Below are positions 12,372-22,504 of a DNA stretch of 64,000 bases, in pieces. The notes under the pieces are model-generated. The model was given only the letters and a program-made list of their open reading frames with translations, was not told the origin of the DNA and did no database searches. Each line of letters begins with the position of its first letter. The first letter of the stretch is position 1. A program made the position numbers and the translations under genes. Source of the stretch: Emmonsiellopsis sp. PD_33 (Eukaryota > Ascomycota > Eurotiomycetes > Onygenales > Ajellomycetaceae); the NCBI GenBank assembly GCA_032988165.1, contig JANTQF010000041.1, positions 62,001 to 126,000 of the forward strand, read 5' to 3'.

Positions 12372-13251
12372 CTATAAATTACTCCTCCTCCACTCTGGCT
12401 TTCTTTTCTCTACGAATGCCCTCACTCCTTCATGGAAATTCGCCCCCGCCATGAGCTGGGGGTACCACCGGTCCGCCAAGGCACTGCTCCCCTCCTCGAC
12501 ACTCGCCATTTCCCAACCATAATGAAGCCCCTCCATTGTTACACGGAGACTATCGGGACTGTTCTTTGCGATGGCGCTGGCCAGCTCCACCGCCGTTTCT
12601 ATCAACCCACTGGGCTCAACCACTCGGTTCACCAGACCCCAACGCTCCAACTGAGCAGCCGGAAACATCAGGCCACTCAGGGCTATTTCGGCGGCACGCT
12701 GTTTGCCAACAATGCGAACTAGCCGAGGTAGGGAGCCAGCGACAGCTGCTATCCCGCGTTGCACTTCCGGTAATCCGAAGGTCGCTTCGTCACTGGCAAT
12801 AATGATATCGCAATTGACGACCATCTCGAAGCCACCTCCAAGGCAGAATCCGTTGACGGCAGCAATGATTGGTTTGCTGCCTCGTCGGCGCGGGAGTCCG
12901 GCTAAGCCGGGGGCGGTCATTTCATTGGTAATGCCGCGGGCGTTCAGATCATTCCATTCTGTAGGAGCCATGAGATTTTCAAGCGAAGAATTTTGCGTGG
13001 GCAGGGAGAATTTGTTTACCTTTGAGATCTGCTCCAGAACAAAACGATTTCCCTGTACCTGTAATGATGGCGACTAGGAGAGAGGGATTGGTTTCGAACC
13101 ATTCCCAAAGGCGTTGGATATCATCGCTCGTAGCTAGAGAGATGCAATTCCGCCGTTCGGGTTGATTCAATGTAAGGAGTAAAGTATAGGGCGTGGGGAA
13201 CGAGACCAGACACCCTTGAACCCGGGGGGGATGCTGGGTGTTGGATGCCAT
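12372..13251 (-). CDS. sidH: Mevalonyl-CoA hydratase (enoyl-CoA hydratase family), siderophore biosynthesis
   Basis: The gene has two exons on the minus strand, 13,251-13,020 and 12,958-12,372. The 61-bp GT-AG intron (13,019-12,959) joins GADLK to EWNDLNAR in frame, giving 272 aa, the usual crotonase length. An in-frame ATG at 13,314 would add 21 residues. Crotonase features are clear: SGADLK and GFCLGGGFE form the oxyanion hole. Both catalytic glutamates are present, in GGGFE and FGLPEVQRG (Glu144/Glu164 of rat hydratase). In A. fumigatus SidH dehydrates mevalonyl-CoA to anhydromevalonyl-CoA, the acyl donor for fusarinine. Adjacent divergent sidF and nearby sidJ support this role over a fatty-acid role. 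The C-terminus SNL is a variant PTS1. No stop or CG loss is seen despite the LTR 104 bp downstream. Confidence 0.9.
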
Positions 13252-13592
13252 CTGGGGAGATGGTAATGAAGAGTGGAGAGAAGCTATGGCTTGAGGTGAG
13301 CAAGCAGTTGCCATATTCAAGACTTAAGTACTCGAAAGGGCTAATCATACAATTTGATAGAAACCACAAATCTTGTACGGAGTACGGATAGGGCTGTTCT
13401 AGTTCAATTGCCACCGGATGTCGGTCGTTTGAACTGCTCCACTCTTCGGCCGTTTATCCTAGCTCTTCCTCGACCTGGTCGTTTATTTATGATCTTGGGT
13501 CCCTATGTTTGACAGGAAATCTTTCTTTGCCCAAACCCGTGCTCCTGTCGTTACGAGTAACCATAGCAGTTCTCTCCCACAGCCTAGTCAAT
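13252..13592. promoter_or_regulatory. Divergent sidH-sidF promoter
   Basis: The 341 bp between the two start codons must serve both genes. GATA cores are present at about 13,356 (TTGATAG), 13,385 (GGATAGG) and, on the other strand, 13,455 (AGGATAAAC). None matches the full ATCWGATAA site. Iron-repressed siderophore genes are controlled by the GATA factor SreA, so shared iron control is plausible but is inference here. Confidence 0.5.
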
Positions 13593-15003
13593 ATGGGCAC
13601 AGCCATGAAATCTATTCTCACGCATCAGGAGGAGCTTACCTGGATTAAGCTTCCTCATCCGTACTTAACCACATACAAAATCCATGTCGTCTCCGAGTCT
13701 ACGCCCCGAGTGCTACAGCTACGGTTACACGACACCCAAACTGGACAGTTACCCCCGGAACCTTTTCACTCCGACTCATTGAGCTATACGGATCTTGCAT
13801 CCGACCCATCTTCCAAAGATATTCCAGATAACGACAACAGTCCTTGGGCGCGCAGTCGCAGAGCACCCGGAACCTCATTGCAGTGGACAGGGCAGGAACC
13901 GCCTTCTCTAGCTCAGATCTGGAACGTCATCCATGCCATCGTCGTGGCATATCCACAGCATGAAATCATCCGTGTTGATCTGGATGGATCCAGAAGTGAT
14001 ATCGTCCGCGAGGAATGCGTTCGCACCGGACTCGCAGTCCCCTTCCCGTCCCGCCGCATCCCCTTTGGCAACGAAAACAACGCCTCTGAGACAGACACGC
14101 TGGTCCTGCTGCGGTCCGCCTTCTGGCAAGGCGCTGGCTCACCGGTTGGCCCTCGCCCCATATGGGCAGTTGACCAGGGCATTCACGGATTGCTCCGCTG
14201 CTCGGGGAGTCAATATCCGCCGCTGGCGCAGAACTTCGAGTTTTCCATGAAATTTCCCAGCGAGCGCATCTACACCCGGCACCCCATCCGCCCTCAGAAA
14301 CCCGCACCGGGATCGCTAGTCTACAGTCGCTATATCCCGCACCTGGATCAGCATTTCTCGTTAATGGTGGTGGACTGGCAGAACCAGGAGCACCTCCAGC
14401 TATTTCATAAATGGCAGAATGACCCCCGGGTCGCGAAGGGATGGAATGAAACGGGCGATCTGGAACACCACCGCGAGTATCTCCGGCGACTGCACGAAGA
14501 CAAGCATGTTGTTTGTCTGTTTGGGCGATTTGATGAGTTCAAGTTTGCATATTTTGAAGTGTACTGGGCCAAGGTTTGTTTTTCCCCCTTCTTAACTCTT
14601 GAGACACAAACTAAAACTGAACACCCTGCAGGAGGATCACTACGGGGCACATTACGACGCCGGCGATTATGATCGAGGACGACATTCTCTGGTAGGTGAG
14701 AATAGCGTCCGGGGCGCATACAGGGTGAATGCATGGTGGGCTAGCGTTATCCATTACATCTTTTTGGACGAGCCGCGGACTTTGAGCGTGGTGGGCGAAC
14801 CCAAGGCGACGGGTGGCACGGTTCTCTCCTATGAGAATGCACACGGCTTAACGGTGCAGAAATACGTGGACCTCGGCCACAAGCGGTCTGTTCATGTCCA
14901 CTGCAGCCGGGAAAAATGGTTCCAGTTGTGTCCGCTGTTTTGGGATGGACGCGCCAGGCCGCTAGAGAGTTCTGATCGGATGGCATGGGATGCAAAATTA
15001 TAA
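13593..15003 (+). CDS. sidF: N5-hydroxyornithine:anhydromevalonyl-CoA N5-transacylase
   Basis: The gene has two exons (13,593-14,573 and 14,632-15,003) with a 58-bp intron, GTTTGT...CTGCAG, joining YWAK to EDHYGAHY in frame; the product is 450 aa. The start is the first in-frame ATG (A at -3, G at +4); ATG 13,605 is an alternative. The C-terminal half is the GNAT-like acyltransferase domain of the siderophore AlcB/IucB family. It contains LQLFHKWQNDPRVAKGW, the box [20 protein letters not shown] across the splice, and WWASVIHYIFLDEP. SidF transfers anhydromevalonyl to N5-hydroxyornithine, committing it to fusarinine C and TAFC. The protein ends in AKL, a canonical PTS1, matching the peroxisomal site known for this step. 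Frame and GC content are normal, with no RIP damage. Confidence 0.9.
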
Positions 15004-15191
15004 TTATGTAGTATTTTTGTTTTACGCATGTATGACCAAAATGAATTAAGAAAAACCTCGAACATTGAACGGCTCGTATCATACTAAATCCTTTGGTACT
15101 GACTACATATAATAGTATGGCTGCTACAAAGCCGGTTTAGCCGCAAAGACCTGCTGTAATTCCCACCAGCATCTCCATTAGTTATTGATCC

Positions 15192-15200
15192 ATCAGATAA
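15192..15200 (+). promoter_or_regulatory. SreA-type GATA site
   Basis: ATCAGATAA is an exact match to the ATCWGATAA consensus of the iron regulator SreA and its orthologues. It lies 190 bp past sidF and 890 bp before sidJ. Confidence 0.55.
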
Positions 15201-15357
15201 CCACTTGAACGGGATGATGACCCGAGCAGCACTTCGAGCAACACTTCACTAATTACGAAATATGGGATTTTATGGATCTTTCACTGATCATGAGTCATGT
15301 CCTTACACGGCCACGCCCAACCGTTAAGTTCCATGGATAATGTACCGTAGGAAAAAA

Positions 15358-15366
15358 TTATCTGAT
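15358..15366 (-). promoter_or_regulatory. SreA-type GATA site
   Basis: TTATCTGAT is the exact reverse complement of ATCAGATAA (consensus ATCWGATAA). It is the second full site within 170 bp, about 720 bp upstream of the sidJ ATG. Confidence 0.55.
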
Positions 15367-15609
15367 CCGAGAACGAGTGGGGTATACAGAGCTTCAAGTT
15401 GTTCCGAGTCAAAAGGTCCCACCCGAACGAAGTAAAAAGACCGGCTCTGTGGTCTCTGTTGTCAATCTGGGGCTCTGGGGATGGAGCCATGGTTGGGATT
15501 TTACAACGCTCTCGACTCAAATGTCGCATCATGTGCGGCGAGGAAATTGTTTTCAGGGGCTGGGATCCATGGGTTGAGTTTGGTGTCACCAGAATTAGGG
15601 TTAGAGATA

Positions 15610-15679
15610 ATCTAATCAGATCTTCTAATCTAATCAGATCCGCTGCCACGACCAGGCCTTATTTGATCTAATCAGATCT
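15610..15679. repeat. Three spaced near-palindromes GATCTAATCAGATC
   Basis: ATCTAATCAGATC occurs at about 15,610-15,622, 15,628-15,640 and 15,666-15,678. Each is nearly self-complementary (GATCT-AATC-AGATC). Read on the minus strand each contains ATCTGATTA, one base from the SreA consensus. Confidence 0.6.
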
Positions 15680-16083
15680 AGACTCGGATGTCCGGGATGT
15701 ATATACTTTTGTTTAGCGGTATTTGTTCAGTTACACCAGAACGAAAACAAATACTGGTATTTCAATTGAATTTCGAGCGTTCATGGAGCTCATTCTGTGA
15801 TATTATACACGGCTTACCACTATGTGGATATGTATGGTCCACGTCCCCTCATGACGCCCACGAAAGCCGATCTCGCAAATTATCTCAAGTTGCCCGGAAT
15901 TGGAAACCGGCGGCAAAGAGTTGCCGGTTGATGAAAGGGCTGGTGTAGAACATCCAAGACATGGACGACACCGTCATACGTGCCAATTCGTGCGGATTCC
16001 CAGCCCTCCCCTTTGCCTCTACGCCGTGAAGAATTCTGCGCCATTCCCCTCCTCTGTGCATCCTATACTCATCGGCCGCCAAT

Positions 16084-17216
16084 ATGTATTCAAAATTCTG
16101 GCCGAAAGGAGGCCTCCAAGGCATTCTACACCACTACGTATGTCTTCTTTTTCCTTGCGCATGTGACGACTATCACGAGAAGGCTAGTTAATTTCTAACA
16201 CTCCAATGTAGACAGAAACCCTCGTCGCATTCGAATACACCACCAACACCATCCGCAAGCCAAACAGCATCCTCTTCGTCGGGGGCCTGGGAGATGGTCT
16301 CGCGACAACATCCTACACGGCCGATCTGGTGCAGGCGCTCCAGCCGACCGACTGGTCCCTCTTCACGCTGAATCTCACATCCTCCTACCAGTCCTGGGGA
16401 CTGGGTCATCTGGACCGCGACACAAACGAGATCGCGCGCTGTCTACAGTACATCAACGAATACAAGACCGACAAATTCGGGCCTGGCAAAATTGTGCTCA
16501 TGGGCCACTCCACCGGCAGCCAGTGCGTCATACACTACCTCTCCCAACCGAACCCACACACCGAGATCCCTTCCTTTGATTCCGATATCGAGCACATCAT
16601 ACGCCCACCGCTGGACGGGGCAATCATGCAGGCTCCCGTGTCCGATCGCGAGGCCATCCTCTGGGTCCTCAGTGAGGGTATTGGCGGCAGAACCGGCAGC
16701 GAGCTACGGGAAATCTACGACAAGGTCGAGGCCATGGCCAAGCAGGGCGTGCGCGACGACAAATCCGGGTCTGACGTGCTGCTCCCATTGTCCATGACCT
16801 CGAAGTTCGGGTATCTAGCCAACACACCGCTGAGCTGTCGGCGGTTCCTGAGTCTCGTCAGTCCCGAGAGCCCGCAGTCGCCGTCGGAAGATGACCTGTT
16901 TAGTGCGGATCTGGGTGATGGGCACCTCCGGACAAGCTTCGGGATGATCCATCCCCGGGGGTTGCTGCGGGGGAAGCTGATGGTGCTGGAATCCGGGGCA
17001 GACCAGTCGGTGCCGGATTGGGTGGATAAGAAGAAGGTGCTGGACAGGTGGAGAAACGCTGCGGATCGCAATGGGGAGGTTGAGATCTGGGACCAGGAAC
17101 ACAGTGCTATTATTCCAAATGCGTCCCATGCCCTGAGCAATGATGATCAGGCTGAGCCCCGGAGGTTCTTGGTAGAGAAAGTGATGGGCTACCTGAAAAC
17201 ATACGAGAAGGCATAA
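16084..17216 (+). CDS. sidJ: SidJ-like fusarinine C hydrolase (DUF1749, alpha/beta hydrolase)
   Basis: The gene has two exons, 16,084-16,137 (18 codons, MYSKFWPKGG start) and 16,212-17,216. The 74-bp intron starts GTATGT and has a branch-like CTAAC at about 16,194 and ends TGTAG; the product is 352 aa. The fold is alpha/beta hydrolase of the DUF1749 family. ILFVGGLGDGL is the beta-strand/oxyanion segment, VLMGHSTGSQ holds the nucleophile Ser, ESGADQSVPDWVD supplies the acid and IPNASHALSND the His, so the triad is intact. In A. fumigatus SidJ hydrolyses fusarinine C inside the cell for iron release and sits beside sidF and sidH, as here. No signal peptide or membrane segment is visible. General DUF1749 esterase activity is the alternative if synteny is ignored. 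Confidence 0.87.
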
Positions 17217-19322
17217 ACATGTAGATATTTTCACAAGACATACCCACAAACGAATGCAATGACTTATAGTTTTCGCTGCCCCCCCCAAGACATCTATCAT
17301 GCTCCTGGCTTTAAACCGAATTGGGATATCTCAGGCGTTCACTATAGAGCCTGAGTTGAATGTACATATATACTACTATTTATGGCCAACTACAGCGGAG
17401 ATTTGCCAAAATTCCGCACCCTAGAGCCGAGAGATGGTCAAGGTAACTGAAGGGATAAGCTGTGCAAATAGAATGCTTAAGCGGGTGAGGTCGAATTGAA
17501 TTAGTTACTAGTACTATATAAAAACTCAGACCCCCTTTTTATTAGTAGCTACGCTTATATAATCGCCCTAGCAGCCATCATTGCGGGAGGCTGCCTTAAC
17601 ACCTCGAAATAACATCCCTAACACCACCAGCGACGATGAAATCGCCAAAGTGTCCCCGAACCTTGCTGACATCAAAGTACCAAGTGCCATCTTCCAGAGT
17701 CCCAACATCGAAGTTCTGCGTAACACCAGCTCTCTTGCGAAAGGCACAGGGAGGCACCAGCGAAAGCGTAGCGCCAGCGATTCACGCCATTCTCGACTTT
17801 GAGTTGAATACTCCGTAGAGTTGACCTCTGTCCAGCTCCTTCTGTAGCCGTGTATCTATGGCTTTTATTCTACATCTCCAGGAAATGATACCTCATTCGA
17901 CGCGCATCCCCTCAACAAATGATAGAACAAGAGAGTCTCATATGAGATCCGGAGATCCACATACCCCGGAAGGCGATGCGCAGGCCGGGAACTAGCCAGC
18001 GATGCATTTTGAGGCGGACAGGGGTTGATTGATCTACCCAGTAGCATTTCCGACTGCAAGCATCAGCACACGGCATTTCTAGTGGACGGTATCCCTAGGT
18101 CGCTACAAGGCGCTCACGTGAGGCTTTCATCAACATCGCCCTCGGTGCCTCACACCGTCGAGCGCATCCGTTATTATTCCCGGACAATAAGGAATAAGGC
18201 GTCGGAGCCTTGGGCTGCCCGGTTTGCGGAGCCATATCATGCTCTTGGCTTCATATGTGCTAGAACTAATTGAGGCCCGATCATGACGTCCTTCATCTCC
18301 CGCCACACTCAACTGTGGCCTTGTAGGACCATGGCCCTTGATGAGAGGCTTTGTCCGAGAAGCGAAGCTTGCCTCAATATGATAGGCGCATGAATCCCCT
18401 CTCTTGAGCTATCCTGCAGATAATCCAGGACGCTGATACCAGCCCCAGCCGATAGGGCTTGGGATTCCAGCTATGGACCTACTTGACGACCTGTTCCTGC
18501 ATTTGACAGACGCGAAGCATGTCCTTACCATATTTCTAGATTTTGCCCAAGCGCAAAGCTCCACACGGGCGATTGTTATTCAGGAATCCCAGGTACGATC
18601 GCCAGTTTTGACCCCGGGCTACGGAAATGTCCGAAATTCAACGTCGCCTTGAAATTGTGGCTGATGACAACCGCTTCCTACACAGCTGCCTATTACTAGA
18701 GATGAGATTTTTCTCTTCCGTTGGGCAAAGGGTCCACAGTTACTCTCTCTCCAGCTCATCGGAGTCTTCTATTAGGCTTCTAGAAGGTTTACTTCTGTTG
18801 TTCATGACATAAACCAGGAAACACTATCCAATTGCCAATGTTCTGATGGTTGGGAACCTATCATTCAACATTGCTTCATTTTTTCCCTTTTCTACTTCCC
18901 GGCTCTTTATGGGGATGCCCGCTCCATCCGCAGCGTCTACTATGGCTCTTTTATTCCGTCTCTTCCAGTCTCCGTTCAGTTTGCCTTCAAAAACTCCACC
19001 CGGAACCTCCTTTCGGCCGTGGCGCAAGCGATTTCCTGGCGTTTGCTTCATTCCGACTTCCTTGAATGTTCGTGTCGCATGGAGGTTGATGTTTGTATAA
19101 TATGACATTTACATATATATCTCACGATATGTTCCTCTGGATTATTCTGATATCTCCACGCTTATAATCACACAGCATTCAGTTTTACGTGCCTCGAATA
19201 TACCTACCTCTCCGTTTCAACTTCTTTGATATATTGGATTCATTCTCGCACACAGTATCCAGACCTCTCTACAAGTCAATCTCTTCATCACAACTCAAAC
19301 ATTCCACACTCCTATCTCTACA
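17217..19322. other. Intergenic, no recognised gene; possible decayed coding
   Basis: This 2.1 kb is CG-containing unique DNA without RIP damage. Open frames are short and mutually overlapping. One ATG frame at 18,473 reads about 40 residues (MDLLDDLFLHLTDAKHVL...) before a GT and may be the start or a remnant of a gene, but I cannot identify it. The last 200 bp carry TATA-like AT stretches and pyrimidine-rich DNA leading to the zinc-ribbon gene. Confidence 0.4.
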
Positions 19323-19778
19323 ATGTCTCGCTATAACGACATGTGGCGCTGCTGTCAGTGTGGAGGGCTCAATGTAAACGCCACAGCAGACAAAAGGTGC
19401 CCGGTGTGCGGACACGAAAAGGACTATTCATGCAGCAACGTTACCGCAAGACATACCGCATCTACACACACAGCCAGCATTCCCGAACCCCGAAACAGAC
19501 AACAACAAAATTGGGCCCTGGAAGAATTCCTATCTTTCATTCCTCGCGCTCCAACGACCACCGACAGTCAAAGAGTGGTTGTTCGCTCAAACTATACAAT
19601 CATGGCATGCCACACGCATACAGAGGCAGATCAACGATTGTATGCCAAACCGTCTATGAGGGGTTGGTGGAAGTGTTGTCACGCATCCGATGGGGAGCAT
19701 GTCAACAATCCTGCTCTAGCCCCAGTGCAGTGCAGCCTCTGTTCTCATAAAAAATGTCCTTGCTGCGAGCTTCTGTGA
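19323..19778 (+). CDS. Small Cys-rich zinc-ribbon-like protein, 151 aa
   Basis: A single exon with ATG in good context (CTACAATGTC) after a pyrimidine-rich leader typical of fungal genes. The N-terminus has MWRCCQCGGLNVN followed by CPVCGHEKDYSC, a two-knuckle W-x-C-x2-C-x-N-x-C-x2-C-G pattern like RanBP2/zinc-ribbon fingers. The C-terminus has a second Cys-rich half, WWKCCHAS then CSLCSHKKCPCCELL. The middle is polar with no membrane segment. Such short Cys-rich proteins are common in Eurotiomycetes and have no known function; metal binding is likely. Nothing ties it to the siderophore genes except position. The regular Cys spacing and codon use favour a real gene. Confidence 0.75.
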   Translation: MSRYNDMWRCCQCGGLNVNATADKRCPVCGHEKDYSCSNVTARHTASTHTASIPEPRNRQQQNWALEEFLSFIPRAPTTTDSQRVVVRSNYTIMACHTHTEADQRLYAKPSMRGWWKCCHASDGEHVNNPALAPVQCSLCSHKKCPCCELL

Positions 19779-20810
19779 AAAGAGTCGGGAGACGCCACGC
19801 ACGGACGAAAGTTTCCTCTCCAAACGATTGACATCGTCGCCGTCCTGTTCTGCAAAGAATCTATTGCTTGTGGAATTTATCCTCATGGCGCATCATGGAA
19901 TTAAGAGGCGCATTTGCGGTTCAAGCTATTCTACTTGCCTTGTCGGATTGCATTTACTCTTTTTAGTGCATCTGCATTCCCTTTTCCAGCATTGTCCCTT
20001 GGTTGACTTTCGCCTCTATGTTGGTGATTCATGTTAGACCCTTTTTTTTTCTCACGTCTTACCGTACCTCCCTTTCCCCATTCTACCACTCTTTTTGGTC
20101 CCATTCTTCGTTGCTCTTCTAGCTAAATTTTTCTCATTTGTCTCCTTACCTCGAGTCCTAGCCGGCCTTGGACCTATCCCACTTCTTTCTTCCCATGTAT
20201 TCTTCTCCCCCTTTAGCCTTGACTCCTTTCGTTTTGTATCTTCCCATCCGTTTTGTTGCAGCATTGTTTCTGTCTTTCTATTTCCATTTGTTTCATATAC
20301 CCCATAGAAGCCTTGATGCCAGCGTCACCCTGCCCTTTTCAGCATCCAGAAAATTAAGAAAAACCCACAAAAAAAAATTTATGTTTCCTTTTGCGTATTT
20401 CCTAATATTCTCTCATCTGTCTTATTATCTGCCGCGTTTTCATCCTCTCGTTTTATAGCCTCTAGATAGATAATTCGCATCAATGCAACCAACATTCGTC
20501 GGCCCACCCACCCTCTTCAGTAGAATCGGTGATAGCATAATACATCACTTTCTCTTCCTATAGACAGCTGAGCCCTACATTAGCTGGTAAAGTGTAAAAA
20601 TCCAGCTGAGCGATAAAGTAGACCAAACTCGAATTTCAAGCACAGTAATGAAGTAAGTCCTTGTTTACGAACTCGACTTTCCAAATCCTCAACATAGTAA
20701 ATAGACAACTAAAAATAGCTACATAAAGATCTCTAGAATATTAATTTAACATTAGAATATCCGAAAAAAAAAGAGGGCAATTATATATAGTAATAAATCT
20801 CCAAAACTAA
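19779..20810. other. Pyrimidine-rich untranslated/intergenic tract
   Basis: The plus strand is strongly T/C-rich from about 20,040 to 20,340, then A-rich. Such tracts are usual in fungal UTRs, either the 3' end of the zinc-ribbon gene or the leader of a lost downstream gene. An ATG frame at 20,483 (MQPTFVGPPTLFSRIGDSII) runs only 26 codons. I see no supported gene. Confidence 0.4.
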
Positions 20811-20858
20811 GGTTAAGTTCGCGGTTGCGGGGATGGCGATTTAACGAACGCACTTAAA
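20811..20858. repeat. CG-rich imperfect foldback at island edge
   Basis: The stretch starts TTAAGTTCGCGG and ends CGAACGCACTTAA, so its ends are imperfect inverted repeats. It holds several CG dinucleotides in under 50 bp and is the last CG-bearing DNA before the RIP-mutated block. It may be a transposon end or footprint. Confidence 0.4.
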
Positions 20859-20859
20859 A

Positions 20860-22500
20860 TAAAGTTTCTTTTTTTTTTAAGGTTAAATATCACATCTAGT
20901 CAATTGATTTTTTATGGAACTACAAGTTCCAGTTTACAGCACCATGCATCCACATGTCACCTTTTTATTCATCAAGCTATCTCTCAGTCATCAAAAGTCA
21001 CATGATCAATTGGAGTCCTACATTAAGGCTTATATAAGGTCTAAACTGAATGAAAAATAACCTTAGAGGTTAAAAAAAGCCCCTAACCTACTACAAAATG
21101 AGATATAAAATAAGCCTACAAAATATTAGGTTAGAGACTAAAGAATGAAACTCTACAATTAAGAACTATCTACCTCTTTCTCTTTAAAGATCTTATAGAA
21201 GATTCATTAGTATCACTATCAGAAGAAGAAGAAGTATTCTTAGTGTTAAAGTTATTTAGATTATTATTAGAGGAGATTTAAATAGAGGCTTCATCCTCTA
21301 AGCTTAAATTCTCAGAAGATGTTAAAGATTCAGTATCAGATAATGATAAACTTAGAGAGTATGATCTCTTTCTCCTCTTTAAAGATCCAGGCTTTATCTA
21401 ATCTAATATATATAGGAGTAACTTACTTAATATAGTATCCCTACTATCTTTCTCTTTTTCTTTATTAGTATTCATCTCTATATCTCCTCCATCTTTAGTA
21501 ATGAACAGTATCACAAGTAGAGACCTTAATAGAGTTAATAGAGGTTTATTAGTAAAAAAGGTAGTAACTTAAGAGATGCTTGAGATTATAGTAGTAGAGA
21601 CTTTATATTACTTAATAGCTTTATTACTAAAAGAAAGAAGAAGTAAGTTAGTAAATGCAAAGTAAAATATAAAGTAAGAAGATATATTAAATAGGGATTA
21701 CTAAGCTAGTAGAATCTAAGCTAGAGATAGTAGAGATATTAACATTATCTAAGTAGGTAAACTATTTGATAATTATGATAAGAGATTTCTTTCTCTTATA
21801 GGTAAAAAACCTAATAGTATTACTACTAATAGAAATTAAATTCTCAACACACAGTAAAGAGACTTAGCTTTAATATAAAAATTCTAGAAAAATATAATAA
21901 ATACTAAAAACTCTAAATTCAGGGCATTCATCACCACTATAACCCCTATAAATCTTAATAGTGACCTCAAAAACACAATTAGGATAATCAGCAGGCATAT
22001 TGTAATAAGCAGTACAAATAGTAATAGTAAATAAAGATAGACTATTAAAGTTAATATTAATTTCTATATATTCAGAGGAATTAACAACTCTGAGGTCTAA
22101 CTGAGAATAAAAAGATAAAACTATTATAGTAATATTAAATATAATAGCTATATTAGTCATAGAAATATACTCTATAGTTAGAATACTCTCAGTCTGAATG
22201 AACATATTTTTCATGAAATTTAGCTAACTAGAATTATAAATCTAAAGTATTATAAGTAGCTTTAGCTTAATCTTGAGATCTAAGATGTTATAAAGAATAG
22301 TAGGAGTAATAAAGATATTTACCTTAAAGTTCCTATCTAATGGAATATAGCTATTAAGATTGATGATGATAAAACCACTGAAGATAAAAATATAAATTTA
22401 AAGCTAAGATTGAGATATCATAAGGAAGGCAGAAAGATATAATAAATTCAATAGAAAGTTAAAAAAAAAGAAGTAAAGAGGCTAGATATAAATATTAAAA
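20860..22500 (-). repeat. AT-rich degenerate repeat with Ser-rich coding remnant
   Basis: This region is CG-free. On the minus strand at about 21,420-21,170 a frame encodes a Ser/Asp-rich tail ending in a basic SLKRKR run. A 114-codon open frame (22,214-21,870) with MPADYPNCVFEVTIKIYRGY lies upstream of it. I do not recognise either. They may be cargo or the 3' part of the neighbouring Helitron. Confidence 0.35.
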
Positions 22501-22504
22501 TTAA

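Larger units (their letters stand above)
15004..16083. promoter_or_regulatory. sidF-sidJ intergenic region with SreA-type sites
   Basis: No gene is supported in this 1.08 kb. It holds two exact copies of ATCWGATAA: ATCAGATAA at 15,192-15,200 and, on the minus strand, 15,358-15,366 (TTATCTGAT). A cluster of three GATCTAATCAGATC-like repeats follows at 15,610-15,679. A CCAAT pentamer touches the sidJ start codon (16,079-16,083). The contexts suggest iron-responsive control of sidJ by SreA and possibly the CCAAT-binding complex with HapX, which is inference. Confidence 0.6.

Noticed and set aside
12432..12802. Plus-strand open frames over sidH
   Set aside because: Antisense shadows of a well-supported crotonase exon.
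13315..13320. Upstream start of sidH at 13,320
   Set aside because: The codon is TTG. ATG 13,314 is possible, but ATG 13,251 gives the usual crotonase length.
13509..13592. N-terminal extension of sidF
   Set aside because: The frame is open here but begins at TTG, not ATG; the first ATG is 13,593 with good context.
13908..14307. Minus-strand open frames inside sidF
   Set aside because: Antisense shadows of the transacylase gene with no family resemblance.
15594..15606. Telomere-like TTAGGGTTAG
   Set aside because: Only about one and a half repeats in the middle of unique DNA; too short to be a telomere or a scar of one.
16715..17300. Minus-strand open frames over sidJ
   Set aside because: Overlap the intact hydrolase on the other strand and show no domain.
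20052..20458. Open frames in the pyrimidine-rich tract
   Set aside because: Composition-driven frames rich in Phe/Ser/Leu or Lys/Arg; no domain or gene structure.
12269..20810. Horizontal transfer of the gene island from bacteria
   Set aside because: The genes have fungal GT-AG introns, branch points and fungal families; CG contrast is explained by mutation of the flanks.
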